DNA of 28,986 bases. Source: JACDBZ01 sp036262075. GTDB lineage: Bacteria > Chloroflexota > Limnocylindria > QHBO01. The notes under the pieces were generated by a model, which ran no database searches, had not been told where the DNA came from, and saw nothing but the letters and a program-made list of their open reading frames with translations. How positions within the stretch are numbered: the first letter of the stretch is position 1; the number at the start of each line of letters is the position of its first letter. The position numbers and the translations under genes were made by a program. The DNA lies in contig DATAJO010000036.1 of assembly GCA_036262075.1 (NCBI GenBank), positions 1 through 28,986 on the forward strand. Reading direction: 5' to 3'. Below, one piece after another: positions 22,246-28,986 of this stretch.

Positions 22246-23451
22246 ATGACACGCACGCTCTTCCGAAACGCCACCGTCGTCGACGGCACGGGCGCCGATC
22301 CGGCGTCGGCCGACATTGCGATCGAGGACGGCCGCATCGTGGAGGTCGGAACCGGCCTCGACGGCGACGAGTCGATCGACCTGGCCGGCAAGGCCGTCCT
22401 GCCGGGGCTGTTCGACTGCCACACCCACGTCGTCGTGAGCAGCATCGACACGATGCGGCTCATCCAGACGCCGTTCAGCTACCGCTTCTTCCAGGCGGCG
22501 AAGAACCTCGAGGCCACGATCCGCATCGGCATCACCACCGTGCGCGACGCGGGCGGCGCCGACCTCGGCATCAAGCAGGCGGTCGAGGACGGGCTCGTGG
22601 CCGGCCCGCGGATGCACATCAGCCTGAGCATGCTCAGCCAGACCGGCGGCCACGGCGACGGCTGGATGCCGTACGGCGGATCGGTGCGGGCGCTGCTGAC
22701 GAAGCACCCCGGCGTGCCGGAGACGATCGTCGACGGCCCGGACGAGATGCGCCACAAGGTCCGCGAGCTCGTGCGCATGGGCGCCGACGTCATCAAGGTC
22801 GCCACCTCGGGCGGCGTGCTGTCACCCCGTGACAAGCCGACCCATGCGCACTTCCGTCCGGAGGAGCTCGAGGTGCTCGTCGAGGAGGCGACCGCCGCCG
22901 GCATCTTCGTGATGGCGCATGCGCAGGCGGCCAGCGGCATCAAGAACGCCATTCGCGCCGGGATCCGGTCGATCGACCACGGCATCTACCTCGACGACGA
23001 GGCCATCCAGCTCATGCTCGAGCGGGGGACGTGGCTCGTGCCGACGCTCGTGGCGCCGCGCGGCGTGATCGATGCGGCCGACGCCGGCGCGTCGATCCCG
23101 GAGGCATCGGTCGCCAAGGCGCGCGAGGTGGTCGAGACGCACACGGCCTCGTTCGCGAAGGCCGTCGCCGCCGGCGTGAAGGTGGCCATGGGCACCGACT
23201 CGGGCGTCACCCCGCACGGCGAGAACCTCCGCGAGCTGGCGCTCATGGTCGAGGGCGGCATGACGCCGATGCAGGCGATCGAGGCCACCACGCGCGCGGC
23301 GGCCGAGCTCATGGGCCTCCAGGACGAGCTCGGGACGCTCGAGCCCGGCAAGCGGGCCGACCTCGTCGTCGTCGACGGCGACCCGCTCGACGTGGCGACC
23401 CTCGCCGATCGGATCAGCGCGGTCTACAAGGACGGCGTCGCCGTCGTCTGA
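22246..23451 (+). CDS. Metal-dependent amidohydrolase (Xaa-Pro dipeptidase/imidazolonepropionase-like)
   Basis: A 401-residue TIM-barrel hydrolase of the amidohydrolase superfamily. Metal ligands are all in place: DCHTH (57-61) with His59 and His61, the carboxylated lysine candidate Lys184 in VIKVATSGG, His225 in MAHAQ, His245 in SIDHGIYLD and Asp318 in GTDSG. The sequence is closest in style to the prolidase-like branch that cuts Xaa-Pro or acyl-amino-acid dipeptides in binuclear sites. The C-terminal LEPGKRADLVVVDGDPL returns to the beta-sandwich typical of the superfamily. No signal peptide is seen. It diverges from the cyclophilin gene across 72 nt. The exact substrate cannot be given. 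Confidence 0.9.
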   Translation: MTRTLFRNATVVDGTGADPASADIAIEDGRIVEVGTGLDGDESIDLAGKAVLPGLFDCHTHVVVSSIDTMRLIQTPFSYRFFQAAKNLEATIRIGITTVRDAGGADLGIKQAVEDGLVAGPRMHISLSMLSQTGGHGDGWMPYGGSVRALLTKHPGVPETIVDGPDEMRHKVRELVRMGADVIKVATSGGVLSPRDKPTHAHFRPEELEVLVEEATAAGIFVMAHAQAASGIKNAIRAGIRSIDHGIYLDDEAIQLMLERGTWLVPTLVAPRGVIDAADAGASIPEASVAKAREVVETHTASFAKAVAAGVKVAMGTDSGVTPHGENLRELALMVEGGMTPMQAIEATTRAAAELMGLQDELGTLEPGKRADLVVVDGDPLDVATLADRISAVYKDGVAVV

Positions 23452-23466
23452 GCCCGGTGGCCGGCA

Positions 23467-23494
23467 GCGTCCGCTCCCGTGGGGGAGCGGACGC
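23467..23494. terminator. Strong bidirectional hairpin terminator
   Basis: A perfect 12-bp stem (GCGTCCGCTCCC with GGGAGCGGACGC) around a GTGG loop lies in the 63-bp gap between the amidohydrolase and the converging lipoprotein gene. CGGTGG and CCACCG just outside can extend the pairing with a bulge. The T-tract is missing, as often in very GC-rich genomes. Confidence 0.75.
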
Positions 23495-23514
23495 CACCGT
23501 CGGGTCCGCGGCCA

Positions 23515-24162
23515 TCAGTGCTCGATGTCGATGACGAGCCGATGCGGGTCGTCGAGGGTCAGCACCCGCACGCAGGCCTCGTCGTCGAGGCCGAAGTACC
23601 ACGTGCTCTGGCGCTCGAAGTCGCCGCCCTCGACGAGGTGGACGAGGCCGGGGCCGCCATCGGTGAACTCGGTGGGGCCGTCGTACGAGCTCGTGCCGGC
23701 GTCCGTCTGCTTCGTGCCGCCGCGCATGACGAGGGCGAGGAAGCTCGATCCCTCGACGTCGATCGGCATGCCCGATCCATCGGCGGCGAACGGCGGCTCG
23801 GCGCGGCTGAGGGTCAGCTCCGGGGTGCCCTGCTCGAACTCGAACACGACGCGGTCGAAGCCCTCGTGTGAGCCGATGCGGACGTCGACGATGTTCGCGA
23901 TCGCCACGCTCGGGTCCTCGATGATCGGCAGGTCGCAGGTGAACTCGCCGAGCGCGTCGCTCGGGATCGGCTCCTCGCTGCCGCTCGCCGGGGGCTGGCT
24001 GGTCGGCGCCCCGCTCGGCGTGTCCGATGGCGGCGCGGCCGACGGGCCTGCCGACTCCGGCGGCTGCGAGGGCTCGGGGGTCGGCGTCGCCTCCGCGGTC
24101 GGCCCGTCGCACGCGGCGAGGACGACCAGGAGTGCGGTGAGGAGCAGGATCGGACGGCGCAT
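23515..24162 (-). CDS. AMIN-like-domain lipoprotein
   Basis: A 215-residue surface lipoprotein. The signal peptide ends in the lipobox LAAC (Cys18), after which residues 19-72 are a Pro/Ser/Thr/Glu-rich flexible spacer. The C-terminal half (about 75-215) is a beta-rich module with IGSHEGFDRVVFEFE (97-111), YDGPTEF and DDPHRLVIDIEH at the end, the pattern of the AMIN-like domain seen in actinobacterial and Chloroflexota lipoproteins. AMIN domains in other bacteria bind the wall or localise amidases, but this soluble lipoprotein version has no known activity. It diverges from citrate synthase over 103 nt. No strong ribosome-binding site is seen; a distant GGAG lies 14 nt before ATG 24162. Confidence 0.8.
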   Translation of the reverse strand: MRRPILLLTALLVVLAACDGPTAEATPTPEPSQPPESAGPSAAPPSDTPSGAPTSQPPASGSEEPIPSDALGEFTCDLPIIEDPSVAIANIVDVRIGSHEGFDRVVFEFEQGTPELTLSRAEPPFAADGSGMPIDVEGSSFLALVMRGGTKQTDAGTSSYDGPTEFTDGGPGLVHLVEGGDFERQSTWYFGLDDEACVRVLTLDDPHRLVIDIEH

Positions 24163-24204
24163 CGGTTGCTTTGTCTCCAGGACAGGGGGATTGGCGCGGG
24201 TCAG

Positions 24205-24258
24205 ACGCCGCAGGCGGCGTTTGCGTTGCGCGCCGACCGAGCGGCGCTCCCGTAGACT
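24205..24258. promoter_or_regulatory. Inverted repeat and TAGACT box before citrate synthase
   Basis: A perfect inverted repeat ACGCCG/CGGCGT around CAGG (24205-24220) may be an operator. TAGACT (24253-24258), in the same CCGTAGACTC context as the amidohydrolase promoter, lies 7 nt before GTG 24266 and predicts a leaderless mRNA. Confidence 0.45.
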
Positions 24259-24265
24259 CCGGTTC

Positions 24266-25363
24266 GTGAACGACGAGCGGCCCTACTCCCCGGGCCTCAA
24301 GGGCGTCGTGGCGGGGGAGACGTCGCTGGCCATGATCGACGGGACGGCGGGGCGGCTGCTGTACCGCGGCTATCCCATCGGCGAGATCGTCGAGCGCGGC
24401 ACGTACGCCCAGGTCGCCGAGCTGCTGTGGACCGGCGAGTGGCGCCCGGACGCGCAGCTCTCCTGTGCGCCGATCTCCCCGGCAATCGTCGACGTCCTGC
24501 GGGCGCTGCCGCCGGAGACGAACGCGATGGACGCGCTGCGCACCGGCATCTCGGCCTGGGGCGCGGAGCAGCGCACGACGTGGCCGCCGACCGTCGAGCA
24601 GGCGCGCGCCATCACCGCGGCCGCGCCGACCATCCTCGCCGCCTTCGCCCGCCTCCGCGACGGCCAGGAGCCGGTCGAGCCCGACCCGTCGCTGGGCCTG
24701 GCGGCCGGCTTCCTGTCCATGCTCCGCGGCAGGCCGCCCGACGAGGCGTCGGCCCGCGCCCTCGACGCGTATTTCGTCGTCGGCGCCGAGCACGGCTTCA
24801 ACGCCTCGACCTTCACCGCCCGGGTGATCATCAGCACCCACTCCGACATCGCCTCGGCCGTCGCCGGCGCGATCGGGGCGCTCAAGGGGCCGCTCCACGG
24901 CGGCGCACCGTCGGAGGTCGTCGACCAGCTCCACGAGATCGGCTCGGTCGACCAGGCCGAGGCGTGGATTCGCTCGGCGCTGGCGCGGGGCGAGCGGCTG
25001 ATGGGCTTCGGCCACCGGGTGTATCGGGCCTACGACCCGCGCGCCGCGGCGCTGCGCTCGGTGGCCGAGGGGCTGACCAGCGTCGGGGGCTGGCTCGAGA
25101 AGGCGGTGGCGGTCGAGGAGGTCGCGCTGCGCGTCCTCGCCGAGCGCAAGCCCGACTACCCGATCAAGACGAACGTCGAGTACTACGCGGCGGCGGTGCT
25201 CCAGGGCGTCGGCCTGCCGCCGAACCTGTTCCCGGCCACGTTCGCGCTCGCGCGCCACGCGGGATGGACCGCGCACTGCCTCGAGCAGGCCGAGGCCGAC
25301 GTCCTCATCCGGCCGGACGTGCGCTACGTCGGGCCCCCGGAGCGACACCTGCCGACCGCCTAG
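24266..25363 (+). CDS. Citrate synthase
   Basis: A 365-residue short-type citrate synthase that joins acetyl-CoA and oxaloacetate at the entry of the TCA cycle; 2-methylcitrate synthases look alike. Catalytic histidines are His176 in AEHGFNAST, His211 in GPLHGG and His250 in GFGHRVY. The position of the catalytic Asp in the family's NVDFYSG motif is Glu305 here (NVEYYAA), a substitution that also occurs in some actinobacterial CitA-like enzymes. GTG 24266 is the only start compatible with the TAGACT box and with homology from about residue 8. Its TAG stop shares four bases (CTAG, 25360-25363) with the converging sigma-factor stop. Confidence 0.92.
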   Translation: MNDERPYSPGLKGVVAGETSLAMIDGTAGRLLYRGYPIGEIVERGTYAQVAELLWTGEWRPDAQLSCAPISPAIVDVLRALPPETNAMDALRTGISAWGAEQRTTWPPTVEQARAITAAAPTILAAFARLRDGQEPVEPDPSLGLAAGFLSMLRGRPPDEASARALDAYFVVGAEHGFNASTFTARVIISTHSDIASAVAGAIGALKGPLHGGAPSEVVDQLHEIGSVDQAEAWIRSALARGERLMGFGHRVYRAYDPRAAALRSVAEGLTSVGGWLEKAVAVEEVALRVLAERKPDYPIKTNVEYYAAAVLQGVGLPPNLFPATFALARHAGWTAHCLEQAEADVLIRPDVRYVGPPERHLPTA

Positions 25364-26592
25364 CGCAGTCGCTCCTCGAGGAGGCGCCGCTCGGCGGGAT
25401 TGTCGGTGAGCGCCAGCGCCCGTCGGTCCGCGTCACGGGCCAGATCATGCTCTCCGGTCCGGCGCAGGAGCTCGGCACGCGCCGCATGGAACAGGTGGTA
25501 GCCGTCGAGTCGATCGGCCAGCGGCTCGAGCTCGACCAGGGCCGCGGCCGGCCCGTCACGCTCGGCGAGGGCCAGGGCGCGGTTGAGGCGCACGACGGGC
25601 GTCGGCTCGAGCCGCAGCAGCGCGTCGTAGAGCGCGACGATCGCCGGCCAGGGCGTCGCCTTCCAGGACGGAGCGGTGGCGTGCGCCGCGAGGATCGCGG
25701 CCTGGAGCTGGTATGGGCCCGGTCGACCGGTGCGCTCGGCGCGTGCCAGGAGCGCGGCCGCATCGGCGATGGCCGCCCGGTCCCAGCGCGAACGGTCCTG
25801 GTCGCGGAGGAGGACGAGCGAGCCGTCCGGCGCGAAGCGCGCATCGGCCCGGGCGAGGTGAAGCCGCATGAGCGCGAGCAGGCCGATGACCTCCGGCTCG
25901 TCCGGCATGAGGCGGGCGACGAGCGAGGTGAGCCACTCGGCGTCGCGGGCCAGCTCACGACGCTCCGGCGCCGCGCCGGACGAGGCGAGGTAGCCCTCGT
26001 TGAAGACGAGGTAGAGGACGGTGAGCACCTCGCCCAGCCGGGCGGGCAGCTCGGCCTCGTCCGGCACGCGGAACGGGATGCCGGCGTCGCGGATCTTGCG
26101 CTTGGCGCGCACGAGGCGCTGAGCGATGGTCGCCTCCGGCACGAGGAACGCGCGTGCCACCGCGGGGGTCTCGAGCCCGCCGACCGTGCGGAGCGTGAGC
26201 GCCACCTGGGCCTCGCGGCTGAGCGCCGGATGGCAGCAGGTGAACAGCAGCGGCAGGCGGTCGTCGGCCGCCATCGGCCCGCCAACCGGCTCGGATCGCG
26301 TCATCGCCGATGCCTCCGCCGTGAGCCGCGCCATCCGCTCGCGATAGCGCGCCTGGCGCCTGAGCCGATCCACCGCCCGACGCCGGGCGGTCGTCATCAG
26401 CCACGCGCCGGGATTGTCCGGGATGCCCTGGCGCGGCCAGTGCTCGACCGCCGCGACGGCCGCGTCCTGGACGAGCTCCTCGGCCACGTCCCAGTCGCCG
26501 AGGATGCGGACGAGCGCGCCGACGAGGCGCCCCCGCTCCTCGCGGAGGACCTCGGTCAGGCGCGCATCGGTCGTCTCGCGGCTACGACTCAC
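25360..26592 (-). CDS. ECF42-type RNA polymerase sigma factor with C-terminal TPR-like domain
   Basis: A 410-residue sigma70-family factor. Sigma region 2 covers about 8-80 (LVQDAAVAAVEHWP, GAWLMTTARRRAVDRLRR) and region 4 about 112-168 (LTLRTVGGLETPAVARAFLV, RLVRAKRKIR). A C-terminal extension of over 200 residues with YLVFNEGY (194-201) and a VVRLNRALALAE repeat-like helix pair is the mark of the ECF42 group, whose extension of TPR-like helices is needed for activity in place of an anti-sigma factor. The GTG start at 26592 overlaps the upstream YCII gene by 11 nt; the neighbour is the standard partner of this group. The inducing signal is not known for this branch. Confidence 0.88.
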   Translation of the reverse strand: MSRSRETTDARLTEVLREERGRLVGALVRILGDWDVAEELVQDAAVAAVEHWPRQGIPDNPGAWLMTTARRRAVDRLRRQARYRERMARLTAEASAMTRSEPVGGPMAADDRLPLLFTCCHPALSREAQVALTLRTVGGLETPAVARAFLVPEATIAQRLVRAKRKIRDAGIPFRVPDEAELPARLGEVLTVLYLVFNEGYLASSGAAPERRELARDAEWLTSLVARLMPDEPEVIGLLALMRLHLARADARFAPDGSLVLLRDQDRSRWDRAAIADAAALLARAERTGRPGPYQLQAAILAAHATAPSWKATPWPAIVALYDALLRLEPTPVVRLNRALALAERDGPAAALVELEPLADRLDGYHLFHAARAELLRRTGEHDLARDADRRALALTDNPAERRLLEERLR

Positions 26593-26932
26593 GCTCGACG
26601 ACGGGTCGGATCTCGAGGACGTCCGGACCGGGCCAGGCCGATGCGACCGCGATCGCCTCGTCGAGGTTGGCGACGTCGAGGATGCCGTAGCCGCCGATGA
26701 CCTCCTTGGCGTCGACGTACGGGCCATCGGTGACGCTCGGGCCGCCGGCGCCGGCGGTGCGGACCGTCGTCGCCGTGGCGGACGGCTGGAGCTGGTAGCC
26801 CTCGGTGATCCGGCCCGCGGCCATCTGGTCGTTCCACCACTGGCCGATCTCGCCCATGAGGCGGTGCTCCTCGTCGTGCGACAGGCCCGCCCAGGCCTCC
26901 TCGCTGCCGGCGATCAGCATCATGTACTTCAT
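26582..26932 (-). CDS. DGPF/YCII-domain protein, ECF42 partner
   Basis: A 116-residue cytoplasmic protein of the YCII/DGPF type (ferredoxin-like fold). MKYMMLIAGSEEAW opens it, DGPYVDAKEVIGGY (83-96) is the family's DGPF-x-E-x-KE-x2-GG(F/Y) signature, and ILDVANLDEAIAVASAWP follows. Such proteins accompany ECF42 sigma factors in many genomes; their biochemical role is unknown. GAGGAG six bases before ATG 26932 is a strong ribosome-binding site. The stop lies inside the sigma-factor start region, so the two are translationally coupled. It is a distant relative of the YciI-like protein at 11247-11612, which has no sigma factor. Confidence 0.9.
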   Translation of the reverse strand: MKYMMLIAGSEEAWAGLSHDEEHRLMGEIGQWWNDQMAAGRITEGYQLQPSATATTVRTAGAGGPSVTDGPYVDAKEVIGGYGILDVANLDEAIAVASAWPGPDVLEIRPVVERES

Positions 26933-27028
26933 CGGTGCTCCTCTGCGTGCGGTCGGGTTCGACATCGATCACGACGATCGGCACGGCCCCGGATCGACAC
27001 CGGTACCGATTCTGCACCTGCGCCGGGC

Positions 27029-27322
27029 ATGGACAAGGACCGGAAGGCCGATTCGGGCCCGAACGTGATCGAAGGAGCCGATGCGGCCGCGCTCGGGACG
27101 AGCGAGCCGCCGGAGAGCGCGCCGCCCGGCGCGGAAGTCGACCCGTCGGAGCATCTCGTGCCAGGCGCGGACTTCGACGAGCATCCGCCGACCGAGGCGA
27201 AGCCGTGGTCGACGTCGCTCGCCGCCGCCTCGCACCGGGCCGGCGTGGCGAACGATCCGCCTGACGCGCAGCGGGTCGACAATCCCCTTCCCGACGCGGA
27301 GGAGCGAGGGCGGCAAGAATAG
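27029..27322 (+). CDS. Acidic, probably disordered protein (97 aa)
   Basis: A 97-residue hydrophilic protein, rich in Asp, Glu, Ala and Pro, without cysteines or a hydrophobic core. Elements such as VIEGADAAALG, SEHLVPGADFDEHPP and WSTSLAAASHRAGVAND suggest disorder with one possible short helix. It starts at ATG 27029 without an evident Shine-Dalgarno, 96 nt from the divergent YCII gene; a CGGTACCG palindrome (27001-27008) and GATTCT upstream may be promoter parts. Its stop is 4 nt before the GTG of the EamA transporter, so both are likely in one transcript. No family recognised. Confidence 0.5.
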   Translation: MDKDRKADSGPNVIEGADAAALGTSEPPESAPPGAEVDPSEHLVPGADFDEHPPTEAKPWSTSLAAASHRAGVANDPPDAQRVDNPLPDAEERGRQE

Positions 27323-27326
27323 GCGG

Positions 27327-28346
27327 GTGAACCCGCCTCCTCCCCGCCAATCCGCCTCGACGGCGGCGGTCGCCGTCGCCCTGCTGATCGTCTACGTCGT
27401 ATGGGGCTCGACGTACCTCGCCATCGCGGTGATGATCGAGACCCTGCCGCCGCTCCTCGCCGCGGGGATCCGCTTCCTCATCGCCGGCGCGATCATGCTC
27501 ATCGCCGTCTCGGTCCATCAGCGCTGGCTGCGCCGGTCCGACGAGCCGATCGAGCGGCCGTCGTGGATCCACTGGCGCTCGGCGGCGATCATCGGCGCCC
27601 TGCTACTGCTCGGCGGGAACGGTGGCGTGGTGCTCGCCGAGCTGCGCATCCCGTCGGGGGTGGCGGCGGTCCTCGTGGCCACGATGCCGATCTGGATGGC
27701 CTTCTTCGAGGCGGCGCTGTTCCGCCGCCGGCCGACGGTCGTCGTCATCGGCGGCCTCGTGGCCGGCATCATCGGCGTGGCGGTGCTCATGGCGCCCGCG
27801 GAGGGCGTCGCGGCGCTCGACCCGATCGGCATCCTGCTCGTCGTCGGCGGCGCGATGGCCTGGGCCCTGGGCTCGATCTACGCCCAGCACGCACCGATGC
27901 CGCGCTCCGGGCTGCTCGGCACGGGCATGGAGATGCTTGCCGGTGGCGCGGCGCTCGTGCTCGGCGGGCTGCTGCTCGGCGAGCAGGGCCGCATCGACGT
28001 TTCGGCCTTCTCGACGAGCTCGATCCTGGCCCTCGGCTACCTCATCCTCTTCGGCTCGATCCTCGCCTTCACCTCGTACACGTGGCTGCTGGCGCATACG
28101 CCCACGACGGTGGCCGGGACATACGCCTACGTGAACCCGCTCGTGGCGGTCGCGCTCGGCGCGATCCTGCTCAGGGAGCCGATCACCCCGCGCACGCTCA
28201 TCGCCACGGTCCTCATCGTCGCCGCGGTGGTGGCGCTCATGACCGGCCGGCGCCGCGACGAGCCCGGCATCGATCCTGCGCCGGTGCCGGTGCAGCCGGA
28301 CGATGCGCGCGGCGACCGCGCCGCCGTCGCCGGCACGGACACCTAG
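27327..28346 (+). CDS. EamA-family drug/metabolite transporter
   Basis: A 339-residue membrane permease of the DMT superfamily with two EamA repeats and about ten helices. The first repeat opens with VYVVWGSTYLAIAVMIETLPP (from about residue 22), the second half contains GGAMAWALGSIYAQ, and YAYVNPLVAVALGAILLREPIT is the family's typical helix-9 to helix-10 motif (Pro and Glu conserved), as in YedA-type exporters. Residues about 310-339 are a polar tail rich in Pro, Asp and Arg. GTG 27327 is the start, 4 nt after the acidic-protein stop. Likely function is export of an amino acid, a metabolite or a toxic compound; the substrate is not readable. Confidence 0.88.
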   Translation: MNPPPPRQSASTAAVAVALLIVYVVWGSTYLAIAVMIETLPPLLAAGIRFLIAGAIMLIAVSVHQRWLRRSDEPIERPSWIHWRSAAIIGALLLLGGNGGVVLAELRIPSGVAAVLVATMPIWMAFFEAALFRRRPTVVVIGGLVAGIIGVAVLMAPAEGVAALDPIGILLVVGGAMAWALGSIYAQHAPMPRSGLLGTGMEMLAGGAALVLGGLLLGEQGRIDVSAFSTSSILALGYLILFGSILAFTSYTWLLAHTPTTVAGTYAYVNPLVAVALGAILLREPITPRTLIATVLIVAAVVALMTGRRRDEPGIDPAPVPVQPDDARGDRAAVAGTDT

Positions 28347-28354
28347 GGAGGCCC

Positions 28355-28678
28355 ATGGACGAGGACCGCACCGCGCCGAGACCGACGTCGCAGGCCGGCG
28401 GCGTCGCCGAGGTCGTCTGCCGTCCGACCGCCGATGGTTGGACGTGCGAGGTCGTCATCGGTACCGATCCGGCCCGGACACAGCACACGGTGACCGTCAG
28501 CGGGGCCACGCTCGACGAGCTGGCGCCGGGAGCCGATGTCGAGCGGCTCGTGCGCGCCTCGTTCGACTTCCTCCTCGAGCGCGAGACGCGCTCGAGCATC
28601 CTCCGGCGCTTCGACCTGCCCGAGATCGGGCGCTATTTCCCCGAGTACCCCCGCGAGATCCGGCGCCGTCTCGGCTGA
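28355..28678 (+). CDS. Small conserved protein of unknown function (107 aa)
   Basis: A 107-residue soluble protein starting 8 nt after the transporter stop, with GGGAGG five bases before ATG 28355. A polar N-terminus leads to a short beta-rich part (AEVVCRPTADGWTCEVVIG, THTVTVSG-like strands) and a helical C-terminus LVRASFDFLLERETRSSIL...FDLPEIGRYFPEYPREIRRRL. This last block looks conserved in several bacterial lineages as a domain of unknown function. It has no catalytic motif. It is probably co-transcribed with the EamA gene and ends 11 nt before the converging partial gene. Confidence 0.65.
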   Translation: MDEDRTAPRPTSQAGGVAEVVCRPTADGWTCEVVIGTDPARTQHTVTVSGATLDELAPGADVERLVRASFDFLLERETRSSILRRFDLPEIGRYFPEYPREIRRRLG

Positions 28679-28689
28679 CCGATCGCCGC

Positions 28690-28986
28690 CTAGCCGAGGA
28701 CGCTGGCGGCGCTCGCCTCCGGATCGGGCTCGACCGTGACCGTCGCGCGTCGCCGTGCGCGTGGGAGGAATCTCCGCGGATTCTCGGGCAGGTTCTCGAG
28801 GAAGCACACGATGTTGTGCCGGTCGGTCGCGTCGAGGTGCGCGACGCTCGGGACGAGGATGGCCTCGACCCGCAGCGCGTCGCGGAAGAACGTCCCCACG
28901 GCGCGCGCGACTCGCTCGTCGAGCCAGCACTCCGGCGCGTCGTCGCGACCGATGAGCGCGAGGACGCCCGGGTCGCGAAGGTCGAC
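28690..28986 (-). CDS. RES-domain-like protein, 5' end outside window
   Basis: The 98-residue 3' part of a gene that runs off the right edge; an ATG at 28899 exists, but the frame stays open with good coding sense beyond it to the last base. Visible blocks are VDLRDPGVLALIG (first residues), RVEAILVPSVAHLD and RHNIVCFLENLP, which follow the order of the RES domain (family pattern: DL..., DGI.YPSAR, G.NLVLF). RES proteins include NAD-degrading toxins of RES-Xre type systems. No antitoxin gene lies downstream; it would have to be beyond the edge. The Arg-rich C-terminal tail (RFLPRARRRATV) is extra. Assignment is moderate. Confidence 0.5.
   Translation of the reverse strand, partial: VDLRDPGVLALIGRDDAPECWLDERVARAVGTFFRDALRVEAILVPSVAHLDATDRHNIVCFLENLPENPRRFLPRARRRATVTVEPDPEASAASVLG

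Noticed and set aside
27029..28678. Possible defence or toxin-antitoxin island at the right end
   Set aside because: The genes are an EamA exporter and small proteins without toxin or antitoxin motifs; only the cut gene at the edge hints at RES.

Overview
The window is about 29 kb of very GC-rich (roughly 70 %) bacterial chromosome. It holds 32 genes on both strands, packed with short gaps, ATGA/TGATG start-stop overlaps and frequent GTG starts. I see no rRNA, tRNA, transposase, integrase, phage gene or CRISPR array, so this reads as ordinary chromosome and not a mobile island. The gene mix (a SipW-like signal peptidase with a TasA/camelysin-like protein, a PPi-type phosphofructokinase, an F420-type luciferase-like oxidoreductase, an ECF42 sigma factor with its DGPF/YCII partner, a soluble AMIN-like lipoprotein) suggests a high-GC Chloroflexota lineage or an actinobacterium-like relative. 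That assignment is inference from style and content; no marker gene fixes it.

Layout. 1-3907: a P-loop kinase and a tiny Cys-containing protein (minus) diverge from phosphofructokinase, patatin-like lipase and a Tat-exported Rieske protein (plus). 3933-8080: a minus-strand cluster of TasA-like protein, SipW-like signal peptidase and an FAD oxidoreductase, with a second, paralogous FAD oxidoreductase diverging from it across a 251-bp palindrome-rich intergenic region. 8099-11204: a small acidic protein, a membrane diguanylate cyclase, an F420-type oxidoreductase and a membrane protein. 11247-17478: a minus-strand run of ArsR regulator, thioredoxin, secreted gluzincin metallopeptidase, MFS transporter, prolyl-tRNA synthetase and YciI-like protein. 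17633-21148: a zinc-ribbon/transmembrane/alpha-beta-hydrolase protein converges on a second MFS transporter, both ending in a 17-bp tandem repeat. 21455-25363: a zinc-ribbon mini-protein, cyclophilin, amidohydrolase, AMIN-like lipoprotein and citrate synthase. 25360-28986: the ECF42 sigma factor with DGPF/YCII protein, a disordered acidic protein, an EamA transporter, a small conserved protein and the 3' part of a RES-like gene cut by the window edge.

How parts fit. The best candidate for something little described is the TasA-SipW locus. The peptidase carries, just after its catalytic fold, a stretch that closely copies the cleavage-site region of the neighbouring substrate, then a long Pro/Thr/Ser tail encoded by an unstable hexanucleotide repeat. 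The upstream region could form three hairpins in the transcript, two with GNRA and UUCG loops. A c-di-GMP-synthesising enzyme lies about 2 kb away, but nothing in the sequence links it to this locus.

Transcription signals. Many start codons are preceded at 6-10 nt by a TANNNT box (TAGCAT or TAGACT), which suggests that leaderless mRNAs are common in this organism; other genes have clear Shine-Dalgarno sequences.
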